Source of the DNA: DAOMNN01 sp050486545
GTDB taxonomy: Bacteria; Pseudomonadota; Gammaproteobacteria; Burkholderiales; Rhodocyclaceae
Assembly (NCBI GenBank): GCA_050486545.1
Contig: JBJHDM010000057.1
Span: 1 to 19,350 of the forward strand
Direction: 5' to 3'
Length of the DNA stretch: 19,350 nucleotides
The notes under the pieces are model-generated. The model searched no databases, was not told the DNA's origin, and saw only the letters and a list, made by a program, of their open reading frames with translations. Of the stretch, positions 7,511-15,047 are shown piece by piece (position 1 is the first letter of the stretch; each line of letters starts with the position of its first letter). The translations under genes and the position numbers were made by a program.

Positions 7511-8112
7511 GTTCGGTTCTTGTGCCGATACAGGTCGAGGATCTGCTGCGGGTTCAACCAGTCCCGGTCGCAACGCTTGCCCTGGATGCGGCGCAGGTTG
7601 CGGATGCGTTGGAGGCGCCCGAGCGGACGGCGATACATCTTCAGATCGGAGATGTCGATCAGTCCGAGTTCGCCTTCCGGAGTCAGTACGACATTACCCA
7701 GGTGAAGCGAGCGGAAGTAGATGCCCAGGTCGTGCAGGCGCACCACGAAGTGCAGGAACGCCTGCTTGAGCGACTCCTCGGTTTCGGGATCCAGGCCACG
7801 GCTGCGCAGCTCTCGCAATGTGGAACCTTCCAGCGGGTAGTAGTGAACCACATCGAGTGCGGCCTTTCGGACGCGGAAGATGCGAATGACCTTCGGGCAG
7901 GGGATGCCGCGTCGAGCGAGTTCCTCGGCGTTGTCCACAAAGCGCTGTGCATAGGGATACCAGGCTGCCGAAGAAATGACCCGTTTGCGACGGAAGAACT
8001 TCAGGAATGTGCCGTCGGGAAGCCTGAGAACCTTTTCGAGACCGGAATCCTCGAGCAGCACCTCGGCGCCCTCGCGCAAGGCCAGGTATTCTTCGTATTG
8101 GAGTTCGATCAA
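7507..8112 (-). CDS. Small kinase-fold protein (toluene-tolerance / LPS kinase-like) lacking the catalytic Asp
   Basis: This 201-aa protein has an InaA/RIO-like kinase fold. It has a possible N-lobe Lys in GTFLKFF (K38), the C-lobe loop IYFRSLHLGNVVL (131-143) and the metal-binding segment LGLIDISDLKMY (149-160, D153). The canonical HxDLHxGN loop reads FRSLHLGN, so the catalytic aspartate is Ser135, while Asn140 and Asp153 are kept. I recall the same loop in a kinase-like gene beside msbA in Pseudomonas, so it may be a family trait rather than a mutation. The start is TTG at 8112; no in-frame ATG lies between it and the upstream in-frame TAG at 8143-8145. Its stop overlaps the start of the fusion gene by ATGA, and it is divergent from msbA. 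It may be an inactive scaffold or an atypical kinase. Confidence 0.75.
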   Translation of the reverse strand: MIELQYEEYLALREGAEVLLEDSGLEKVLRLPDGTFLKFFRRKRVISSAAWYPYAQRFVDNAEELARRGIPCPKVIRIFRVRKAALDVVHYYPLEGSTLRELRSRGLDPETEESLKQAFLHFVVRLHDLGIYFRSLHLGNVVLTPEGELGLIDISDLKMYRRPLGRLQRIRNLRRIQGKRCDRDWLNPQQILDLYRHKNRT

Positions 8113-8162
8113 TTGCTGCCCTGCCGAGCCCGTCTGCTCATCCTAGCGTCACATGGGCGCGC

Positions 8163-8190
8163 TTGTGCCCTTAACCGCGCATGGTAACAT
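8163..8190 (+). promoter_or_regulatory. Candidate sigma70-like promoter for msbA
   Basis: TTGTGC (8163-8168) and TAACAT (8185-8190) are 16 nt apart in the divergent gap. Transcription would start near 8197, which fits the MSQADK start at 8223 and not the upstream ATG at 8181. The match is 4/6 for each box, so the call is weak. Confidence 0.22.
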
Positions 8191-8222
8191 CCCGCGACCG
8201 CTGCCCGGGTCACACGACGTCC

Positions 8223-10064
8223 ATGAGCCAAGCCGACAAAGCCTCCCCGTCATCGCTGAAGATTTACTTCCGATTGCTGGGCTATGTACGTCCATTCATC
8301 GGCTACTTCGCGATCAGCCTCATCGGCTATGTAATGTTCGCGTCTGCCCAGCCCATGCTCGCGGGAATGATGAAGTACTTTGTCGACGGGCTGACCGGTA
8401 CGATCGCAGGCGAGCCGGTGGTGATGCCGCTACTTGGCGAAGTCGAGCTCATGTACGGGATGCCGGTCCTGCTCGTATTGATCGCCCTGTGGCAGGGGAT
8501 CGGCTCGTATCTCGGCAACTACTTTCTCGCCCGCGTCTCGCTCGGGCTGGTCAACAATCTGCGCGTCAACTTGTTCGACAGCCTGCTGCGTCTGCCGAAC
8601 GTCTATTTCGACCGCAACAGTTCCGGCCACATGCTCTCGCGAATCACCTACAACGTGACGATGGTCACCGGAGCTGCCACGGATGCGATCAAGACAGTCG
8701 TCCGCGAAGGTCTGATCGTCACGTTCCTGTTTGGCTACCTGCTTTGGATGAATTGGAAGCTTACGCTCGTGATGGTGGCGATCATGCCGTTGATCGGCCT
8801 GATGGTGAACAGTGCGAGCCGCAAGTTCCGCAGGCTCAGCCGGGCGATCCAGTTGGCGATGGGCGATGTGACCCATGTTGCGTCCGAAACCATACAGGGC
8901 TACCGGGTGGTGCGCAGTTTCGGTGGTGAGGGCTACGAGTCGGTACGCTTCCGCCATGCGGCCGGGGAGAACATGCGCAAGCAGCTGCGCATGGTACGGA
9001 CCTCAGCGACGTTCACGCCGTCGTTGCAACTCGTCACCTATTCGGCCATGGCAGTCTTGTTGTTCCTGGTGTTGTTGCTGCGCGGCGACGCGTCTGCGGG
9101 CGATCTGGTCGCGTACGTCACCGCAGCCGGTTTGCTGCCCAAGCCCATTCGGCAGATCTCGGAAGTAAGTGCGACGATCCAGAAAGGGCTGGCTGGCGCA
9201 GAGAGCATCTTCGAACAACTCGACGAGGCGCCGGAGGTGGATCTCGGAACGATCGAGCGCGAGCGCGTCGAGGGGAGACTCGAGGTACGGGACCTGAGTT
9301 TCGCCTATCCGGGAACCGAGCATCGCGTTCTGGACGGAGTCAGCTTCACGATCGAGCCTGGGCAGATCGTGGCGCTAGTCGGCCGTTCGGGGAGCGGCAA
9401 GTCGACGCTCGCGAATCTGGTTCCACGCTTCTATCATCATGAAGAAGGACAGATTCTGATCGATGGCGTCGATGTCGAAGACTACACTTTGCGCAATCTG
9501 CGCAAGCACATCGCACTGGTCACGCAGCAGGTGATCCTGTTCAACGACACCGTTGCCAACAACATCGCCTATGGCGATCTCGCCGGCGCACCGCGTGAAG
9601 ACATCGAGAAGTCGGCCGAGGCAGCGTTTGCCCGCGAATTCATCGACCGCCTTCCGCAAGGTTTCGACACTTTGGTCGGCGAGAATGGTGTACTCCTCTC
9701 GGGGGGGCAGCGGCAACGACTGGCCATCGCACGCGCCCTGCTCAAGAACGCACCGATCCTGATCCTGGATGAAGCCACTTCGGCGCTCGATACCGAGTCG
9801 GAGCGCCATATCCAGGCGGCTCTGGACCAGGTGATGAAGGGACGTACAACGCTAGTGATCGCCCACCGCCTGTCGACGATCGAGAAGGCCGACGTCATCA
9901 TGGTCATGGATCATGGACGCATTGTCGAGCGGGGCCGGCACGCCGAACTGCTCGCGGCAGGAGGGCATTATGCACGGCTGCATGCGATGCAGTTTCGTGA
10001 TGAAGAGGGGATTCCAGAAGAGCAGGGGGGCGCCCCATCGATCGACGGGGGCATCGGGAGCTGA
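8223..10064 (+). CDS. msbA: Lipid A-core flippase MsbA (ABC exporter)
   Basis: This 613-aa fused ABC half-transporter flips lipid A-core across the inner membrane with ATP hydrolysis, acting as a homodimer. The N-terminal ~330 residues hold six hydrophobic helices, including LGYVRPFIGYFAISLIGYVM, VLLVLIALWQGIGSYL, IVTFLFGYLLWM and YSAMAVLLFLVLLL. The nucleotide-binding domain has Walker A GRSGSGKST (about 386-394), signature LSGGQRQRLAIARAL (near 491) and Walker B ILILDEATSALD (near 510-521), then an H-loop in VIAHRLST. E. coli MsbA is 582 aa. The ATG at 8223 is preferred; an in-frame ATG at 8181 would add 14 unconserved residues. Neither has a clear Shine-Dalgarno site. It runs against the surrounding genes, is divergent from the small kinase gene, and ends 8 bp from the convergent double-kinase gene. 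Confidence 0.92.
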   Translation: MSQADKASPSSLKIYFRLLGYVRPFIGYFAISLIGYVMFASAQPMLAGMMKYFVDGLTGTIAGEPVVMPLLGEVELMYGMPVLLVLIALWQGIGSYLGNYFLARVSLGLVNNLRVNLFDSLLRLPNVYFDRNSSGHMLSRITYNVTMVTGAATDAIKTVVREGLIVTFLFGYLLWMNWKLTLVMVAIMPLIGLMVNSASRKFRRLSRAIQLAMGDVTHVASETIQGYRVVRSFGGEGYESVRFRHAAGENMRKQLRMVRTSATFTPSLQLVTYSAMAVLLFLVLLLRGDASAGDLVAYVTAAGLLPKPIRQISEVSATIQKGLAGAESIFEQLDEAPEVDLGTIERERVEGRLEVRDLSFAYPGTEHRVLDGVSFTIEPGQIVALVGRSGSGKSTLANLVPRFYHHEEGQILIDGVDVEDYTLRNLRKHIALVTQQVILFNDTVANNIAYGDLAGAPREDIEKSAEAAFAREFIDRLPQGFDTLVGENGVLLSGGQRQRLAIARALLKNAPILILDEATSALDTESERHIQAALDQVMKGRTTLVIAHRLSTIEKADVIMVMDHGRIVERGRHAELLAAGGHYARLHAMQFRDEEGIPEEQGGAPSIDGGIGS

Positions 10065-10072
10065 TTCGTTCG

Positions 10073-11524
10073 CTACCGGGGTAGATTGGAATCGAACCAG
10101 CAACGTAGCGGGCTGCCCTGGGGCCAGTTTCGCATGAGCCGGTTGCGGTCCCGCGCCCAGGCGCGTCGATGTGCGGCTGCGCTGTGGTGTTGTCGCATTG
10201 CGTCAAGGTCGATCAGATACAGCTCGCCATTGCTCCAGATCAGATTGCTGGCCTTCAGGTCGCCGTGACTGATCCGTGCGCGGGTCAGCGTGCGGAACAG
10301 TCGCCGAAGCGCTTCCGCTTCACGCTCGGGCGGCTCGGCTGCAGGGTCCAGATGTTTGTCCAGGCTGAGACCCGCGCAGTGTTCCGTGAATAGCCAAGCA
10401 CGACCGCGCAACGGACCGCGGCGCTCTTCGATCACTGCGCAAGGAGGCGGTGTCGGGATTCCGAGCAGGCACAGGCGATGCCCCTCGACCCAGGAATGCC
10501 AGGCACGGCTGGGGCGCCACAGGCGGGACAGCGCGTGCCGCCAGTTCTTGAGGTTGTAGCGCTTGATGACGAATTCCCGTTCCTTGCCTGGAACGCGTGC
10601 GACGGTACAGGTGCCCCCGTTCTTGAGGCGATCGCCGGCTGTGATGGCTGCGTCGGGATCGTCGGTCAAGGGGCCCAGGGCGCCCTCGTCGGCGCGGGCG
10701 ACGATGAGGAGCCTGTCAAACCTCCGATCGACCCGGAATCGGGAGCAGTCGCGCCCGACCTTTCCGAGGTAGTCCGAGAGTCGACGCGCGCGCGCCCGCT
10801 CGATCGGTCCGGCAAGCTCCCCGGGTTCCGGAAGCCAGTGGGGGTTTCCCCGGTGGTAGGCCGTCAGCAATGGCAGCAAGGCCTCATCCCATGCCATGGG
10901 CAACTGGGCGACGAGCAGCGCGAGGTTAACGCGTGCGGAATCCAAAGGGAGAGGAGAGTCGGAATGCTTGCGGATCGTGTCTCCGTCGATGACGTGGACT
11001 ACGGAGCCGTGTCGCAGGAAATTCCCCAGATGCAGGTCCTCGTGCGTGATTCCTCGGAAATGCAGATGGCCAAGCAACTCAAATGCGGGTTCGAGTACGG
11101 CGAGGCATTCGTCCGATCCCGGCGTGTGGCGGGTGAGAGCTTGCCAATCCTGCCGTAGCGTCTTCGAGTCTTCGAGAAACTCGGTGAGGATGACCTCCCC
11201 GCCCGACGCCAAAGACTCGGCCAGGATCAGATTCGGGGTCGGAAGCCCCGCTCCGGTGAGAACTTCGATGCCGTTGCGCTCGCGTTGCCAGTGCCTTGCG
11301 CTGCCCTCCCCGATGTAGAGCTTTGCCAGTGCCGCTCGGCCTTCGAGTGTGGTTCGGACGACAATCCGCTTGCCCGGCAGGACGCGAAGGATCTCGTCGG
11401 CACGCAGCGCGACTCCTGACCGAAGCACGAACCGGAAGGGGACGGGCGGCGTGCGCCCGGCCGCGCAGAGCGCATCACGGTCGAGCACTGGTGGGGTGCC
11501 CGATGGTTGCGCGAGTTCAGGCAT
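10073..11524 (-). CDS. LPS kinase with two tandem kinase domains (PA5006-like)
   Basis: The 483-aa protein contains two InaA/WaaP-like kinase domains in series. Domain 1 (about 40-230) has N-lobe AALAKLY (K68), catalytic loop THEDLHLGN (D163, N168) and VIDGD (D180). Domain 2 (about 295-470) has EFVIKRYN (K321), loop SHGDLKASN (D422, N427) and LIDLDAMRQH (D439). All catalytic residues look intact in both. Such proteins phosphorylate LPS core sugars, probably heptose, in the cytoplasm. A similar double-domain kinase (PA5006, from memory) occurs in the Pseudomonas core cluster. The start MPELAQPSG at 11524 overlaps the upstream glycosyltransferase stop by 8 nt (ATGCCTGA); an in-frame codon at 11566 would add 14 residues inside that gene. 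It is the last gene of its block and converges on msbA with an 8-bp gap. Confidence 0.82.
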   Translation of the reverse strand: MPELAQPSGTPPVLDRDALCAAGRTPPVPFRFVLRSGVALRADEILRVLPGKRIVVRTTLEGRAALAKLYIGEGSARHWQRERNGIEVLTGAGLPTPNLILAESLASGGEVILTEFLEDSKTLRQDWQALTRHTPGSDECLAVLEPAFELLGHLHFRGITHEDLHLGNFLRHGSVVHVIDGDTIRKHSDSPLPLDSARVNLALLVAQLPMAWDEALLPLLTAYHRGNPHWLPEPGELAGPIERARARRLSDYLGKVGRDCSRFRVDRRFDRLLIVARADEGALGPLTDDPDAAITAGDRLKNGGTCTVARVPGKEREFVIKRYNLKNWRHALSRLWRPSRAWHSWVEGHRLCLLGIPTPPPCAVIEERRGPLRGRAWLFTEHCAGLSLDKHLDPAAEPPEREAEALRRLFRTLTRARISHGDLKASNLIWSNGELYLIDLDAMRQHHSAAAHRRAWARDRNRLMRNWPQGSPLRCWFDSNLPR

Positions 11525-12329
11525 CCAGGCTGTCGTCTGCGAGAATGCCGGGGGCATCGAATCCACGCAGCTTGGCGCGAATCCTCCGGTGCCCGCTCCG
11601 GACCGAACGCGGCCCGCTCCCCAGTTCGGGGTTCAGAACCATCGTCGCGTGATTCAGGTGGTCGACGTAACTGCCCAACTCCTCCGAGCTGAGAAAGATC
11701 ATGTTGTAGCCGGCCTCGACCATCTTCTTGTGCATGACGCTTCCGGCCACCGCATCGCCGTCGGAGAATCCCGTGCCGAGAGCGCGGATGACGTCGGTCC
11801 GGTACATGGCACAGTGACTGCGCAGGTAGTGCAGGCTGGGGTCGAAACGAACATCACGCCAGGACTTGCGGCCGGTCAGCCGATACATGCCGACCTTCCA
11901 GGCCTGTTCGAGGGCCCGCCCGAACAGCTGCAGGCGCGTCTTGGACTCGAGCTTCCACGACCCCACTCCGGCAACGTTCTCGTCCGCACGGAAGGGGGCC
12001 AGGAGTACATCGAGCCAGTCCGGGCGGCGCACGAAGGTGTCGGTGTGGATCGACAGCACGTAGGGCGTTCGCACCCGTTCCAGCGCCAGGTCCAGGGCAC
12101 GCGAATGCGACAGGCCGGGGCGGGGGTCGTCGTCGATCTTGCGCTCGATCAGCTCGATCCATTTCAGGGTGCGCAGATACTCCACCGAAGCGTCGCCCGA
12201 ATCGTTGTCGATCGCGATGACGTGGGCACGTGCGGGATCGGTGTGACGCCTGAGCAGGCGAAAGCAGATTTTGGTGATATCCGGGGTCCGGAAGTTCGGC
12301 ACCAGAATGGTGACTTCCTTGTCCTGCAT
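11517..12329 (-). CDS. Family 2 (GT-A) glycosyltransferase
   Basis: The 270-aa protein has a canonical GT2 fold: VTILVPNFRTPDI (6-18), HVIAIDNDSGD (36-46) with the nucleotide-binding Asp, GLSHSRALDLAL (72-83) and a DXD-like SIHTDTFV (93-100). After the nucleotide-binding half come LHYLRSHCAMYRTDV and FSDGDAVAGSVMHKKM, typical acceptor-side elements. It probably adds an outer-core sugar; the donor cannot be told. The start at 12329 (MQDKEV) is chosen because AGGAG lies 7 nt upstream. An ATG at 12347 (MNRSPL) forms an ATGA overlap with the preceding kinase stop and is the main alternative. The upstream extension to 12605 is an artefact inside the kinase gene. It sits between two kinase genes of the second operon. 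Confidence 0.8.
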   Translation of the reverse strand: MQDKEVTILVPNFRTPDITKICFRLLRRHTDPARAHVIAIDNDSGDASVEYLRTLKWIELIERKIDDDPRPGLSHSRALDLALERVRTPYVLSIHTDTFVRRPDWLDVLLAPFRADENVAGVGSWKLESKTRLQLFGRALEQAWKVGMYRLTGRKSWRDVRFDPSLHYLRSHCAMYRTDVIRALGTGFSDGDAVAGSVMHKKMVEAGYNMIFLSSEELGSYVDHLNHATMVLNPELGSGPRSVRSGHRRIRAKLRGFDAPGILADDSLDA

Positions 12330-12336
12330 GAGTGGG

Positions 12337-12341
12337 CTCCT
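12337..12341 (-). promoter_or_regulatory. Ribosome binding site deciding the GT2 start
   Basis: AGGAG on the minus strand lies 7 nt upstream of the ATG at 12329. It favours that start over the ATG at 12347, which has no Shine-Dalgarno-like sequence but overlaps the previous stop. Confidence 0.55.
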
Positions 12342-12343
12342 GT

Positions 12344-13093
12344 TCATTCGCGTCCGGTGAAGAACCCGAGGATCTTGCCGATCCTCGTCCGGTCTTCCGG
12401 GGTCAGGCCGCGGTGTCCGGTGTACTGATGATAAAAGCGCAGCCGCTGGGTCCGCGACAACTGGTATTTTGCGACCTTGTCGAGGCAGGCCAGGTCCTTG
12501 ATGATCCGGTAGCGCAGAAAGGGGCCCTGCCAGGTCTCGCCGCTCGGACAGTCGATCAGGAAGACCTGCGGATCCGCGCCTTCGGTGACGAGGAGATTGC
12601 GCCATTTCAGGTCGTTGTGCACGAAATGACGATCGTGCATGATGCGGGTGATCGCGGCGATCTGCCGCGAGACCTTCAAGACCCAGTCCGCGTCCTTGAG
12701 CCGTGGATCTCTGTCCTTGGCCATGCGAGCGAGATCCATCGTGTGCGGAATCTCCTCGGTGATCATGGCCCCCCGCTCAAAACCGCCCAGGCGTCTCTCC
12801 AGGCCGTAGCCGACGATGGTCGCCGTCGGGATCCCCCAGGATCGGAACGCCAGCAGATTCTCCCATTCGGCGCGGACACGGGGCCGTCCGAACCATCGCC
12901 GCATCACGTTCTTTCCGGCGCCGGTGTAGCGTTTGACGTAATAGCGCTTCCCGGCGATCTCGACGCGGAGCACGCGGCTGAGTGGGTCCTTGGCGACGAG
13001 CGGGCCTTCGAGCGCGAACACGCTGTCGAGCGAGGCGAAGCGACGTCTTGCCTCCGCGTCGGTGAGTTCGGGGGTCAGGGTCCAGGCGGTCAT
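12344..13093 (-). CDS. LPS core kinase, WapP-like (InaA/Kdo kinase family)
   Basis: This 249-aa single-domain LPS kinase is close in length to the second kinase of the Pseudomonas core operon (WapP, PA5008, from memory). N-lobe RYYVKRYTG gives K54, and RAEWENLLAFRSWGIPT holds the alphaC-like Glu. The catalytic loop is FVHNDLKWRNLLV (D161, N166) and the metal site FLIDCPSG (D181), so all catalytic residues are present. It probably phosphorylates an inner-core heptose in the cytoplasm. The start ATG at 13093 shares ATGA with the stop of waaP upstream. A strong AGGAG just past its stop serves the next gene. The exact substrate position is inferred only from gene order. Confidence 0.85.
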   Translation of the reverse strand: MTAWTLTPELTDAEARRRFASLDSVFALEGPLVAKDPLSRVLRVEIAGKRYYVKRYTGAGKNVMRRWFGRPRVRAEWENLLAFRSWGIPTATIVGYGLERRLGGFERGAMITEEIPHTMDLARMAKDRDPRLKDADWVLKVSRQIAAITRIMHDRHFVHNDLKWRNLLVTEGADPQVFLIDCPSGETWQGPFLRYRIIKDLACLDKVAKYQLSRTQRLRFYHQYTGHRGLTPEDRTRIGKILGFFTGRE

Positions 13094-13929
13094 CGCTGCA
13101 AGTCCGGTCGATGGGCGAACTTGCGTTCGTAGCGGCGCAGCAGGCGGGCTGCTTCGCGCTCGAGGGCACTCAACCTGCGCCGCTCGCGACGAAGTGTCTC
13201 ACGCAAGGAGCCCGGAAAATAGGTGCGTAGAAAGCGCAGGCGATCGCGTCGCGTCAGCCCGATTCCGAGCGCGGAGAAGTACAGCGCGGCAAGGTCCTTG
13301 TCGCGCCAGCGCCGTGGGGTGTCCGGGCGGATCTGCGCGCGATGCAGGTCGATGACCGCGATCCGTGGGGCTTTCGGATCCGCCTGACCGTCCTCCCGCA
13401 GCAGGAAGTGGCACAGATAGAAGTCCCGGTGGTTGATGCCGCCTTCATGCATCGTGCGTGCGATTCGTGCGACCTCCAGGATCAATGTGTGCTTGAACCC
13501 GGGCAAGGGCGGTTCATTCGACCAGGTGCGTGTGAGGCGGTCCAGATCGATGGCCGGTTCGATCGCCTCGGTGACGAGGAAGGACTGCCGGCGTGCCGGG
13601 CCGCGACCGCGCTCGCCGTAAGCGGCGATCGTCATCGTGTCGAGTCCGAGCGCGTGGAAGGCGCGGATCGCGCGGTATTCGGCCGTCGCGCCGAGCACCG
13701 GAAGGCGCCCTCGAAGCAGGTTCCCGAGAATCTCGACCCAGCCGATTCCACGGTGCAGCTTCGCGTAGTAGCCGCGATGGTCGACTTCGAAGCGCAGCGT
13801 CCGTCGCCCTTCGAGCTGTCGGACCACCGATCCGGTGAGGGCGAAGGCCGCGTCGAACGGATCCTGTCCCGCCCAGAGCGTGGCGAAGGGTTCTTCGACC
13901 AGGGATTCGTCGACGCTGCCGAAGGTCAT
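13090..13929 (-). CDS. waaP: LPS heptose kinase WaaP (RfaP)
   Basis: The 279-aa protein matches WaaP, which phosphorylates heptose I of the inner core using ATP. Diagnostic segments are YYAKLHRG (K57), ATAEYRAIRAFHALGLDT (81-98), the catalytic loop INHRDFYLCHFLL (165-177, D169), AVIDLHRAQIR (191-201, D194) and RWRDKDLAALYFS followed by GLTRRDRLRFLRTYF. The HRD-F-Y-x-C-HFL string is characteristic of WaaP rather than the other kinases here. The length fits the family (about 265-270 aa). The start ATG at 13929 overlaps the waaG stop by ATGA and its stop overlaps the next kinase in the same way, implying tight translational coupling. The order waaF-waaC-waaG-waaP is the same as in Pseudomonas. 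Confidence 0.95.
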   Translation of the reverse strand: MTFGSVDESLVEEPFATLWAGQDPFDAAFALTGSVVRQLEGRRTLRFEVDHRGYYAKLHRGIGWVEILGNLLRGRLPVLGATAEYRAIRAFHALGLDTMTIAAYGERGRGPARRQSFLVTEAIEPAIDLDRLTRTWSNEPPLPGFKHTLILEVARIARTMHEGGINHRDFYLCHFLLREDGQADPKAPRIAVIDLHRAQIRPDTPRRWRDKDLAALYFSALGIGLTRRDRLRFLRTYFPGSLRETLRRERRRLSALEREAARLLRRYERKFAHRPDLQR

Positions 13930-15047
13930 GGTTCCGTTCCGAGGATGACGTCCGCCGCACGTTCGGGAAGGCTGTAGAGATCGGCCGTGTCGGAGAAGGC
14001 CAGCGCATTCTCGTGCCAGCGCGACCGCGCTGCGTCGTCGGCCAGCATCTCGGCCAGGATGCCGTTCATCAGGCCTTGCTCGAACGGTTCGGGGACGATG
14101 CGGCCGGCATCCGCGTCGACAATGTAGTGCGCGTAGCCACAGGCCTCGGTGGCCAGCACGGGCAACCCGGCGACGACCGCTTCGAGCAGGACCCCCCCGG
14201 TGTTCTCGTGTCGGGCCGGGTGCAGCAACACGTCGGCACCGAGCAGGAAGCGCGGAACGTCGGTGCGTCCCCCGGGTATCCAGACCCGGTCGGCAATGCC
14301 CAGTGCACGGGCCCGATCCAGGAATGGAGCCGGATCGTCGGCGCCGATCGCGAACAGGCGAGTGCGCCGCTTCAAGGCTTCGGGCAAGGCGCCCAGGGCC
14401 TCGATCGAGCGATCGAGACCCTTGCGGGGAAAGTCGGATCCGATCTGCAGGAGCAACCGGTCCGTGTCCCCGAGCCCGAACTCCGCGCGGAACGCGGCGC
14501 GGATCTCGCCCGCGTTCGGCGGGGCGCGGCGATCCGGGGCGATGCCAGGAGGCATCGCATGAAAGCGCTCCGGCTTCGTCCCGTAGTACTTCACGAACAG
14601 TGCTTGCTGGACTTTCGAGATCGACAGGATCTCGGTGTGCGCGCCGGAGCCGAACACGGCACGCTCGTAGGCCGAGAAGTGGCGGTATCGTGGACTGAGC
14701 CGGTAGAGCGGCTTGCGCAGGGTCCGTGCCTTTTCCTCGAAGCAGGGATCGGCGGCATAGTAGACATCCAGCCCTGGCATCTTGTTGAAGCCCACGACCC
14801 TATCGACCGGACGGCGGACCAGGTCGTCCCGCACCCATACGGTGAACTTGGCATAGCGGCGGTGATTCACCAGGGCCGTCACGGGTACGCGTACCAGTTC
14901 GAAGCCCTCCGGTTCGTCGCCTTCCCAGTCCAGGATGTAGATGCGTACCGAATGCCCGCGATCCCGGCAGACACGCGCGATGCGCAGGAACTGGCGTTGC
15001 AGCCCGCCGTAAGGGAAATACTTGTACAGGCAGAAGGCGAGCTGCAT
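13926..15047 (-). CDS. waaG: LPS core glucosyltransferase WaaG (GT4)
   Basis: The 373-aa GT-B glycosyltransferase is the same length as E. coli WaaG (374 aa), which adds the first hexose to heptose II. The N-terminus MQLAFCLYKYFPYGGLQRQF has the family's acceptor-side GGLQRdF-like loop. The C-terminal donor domain has LLLQIGSDFPRKGLDRSI, VWIPGGRTDVP and HPARHENTGGVLLEAVVAGLPVLA with the E-x7-E motif. The ATG at 15047 is chosen because it matches WaaG starts and overlaps the waaC stop by one base (TGATG). A longer reading frame to 15224 lies inside waaC and is not used. In related Pseudomonas the sugar added is galactosamine, so the donor here is open. It is a cytoplasmic, membrane-associated enzyme. 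Confidence 0.94.
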   Translation of the reverse strand: MQLAFCLYKYFPYGGLQRQFLRIARVCRDRGHSVRIYILDWEGDEPEGFELVRVPVTALVNHRRYAKFTVWVRDDLVRRPVDRVVGFNKMPGLDVYYAADPCFEEKARTLRKPLYRLSPRYRHFSAYERAVFGSGAHTEILSISKVQQALFVKYYGTKPERFHAMPPGIAPDRRAPPNAGEIRAAFRAEFGLGDTDRLLLQIGSDFPRKGLDRSIEALGALPEALKRRTRLFAIGADDPAPFLDRARALGIADRVWIPGGRTDVPRFLLGADVLLHPARHENTGGVLLEAVVAGLPVLATEACGYAHYIVDADAGRIVPEPFEQGLMNGILAEMLADDAARSRWHENALAFSDTADLYSLPERAADVILGTEP

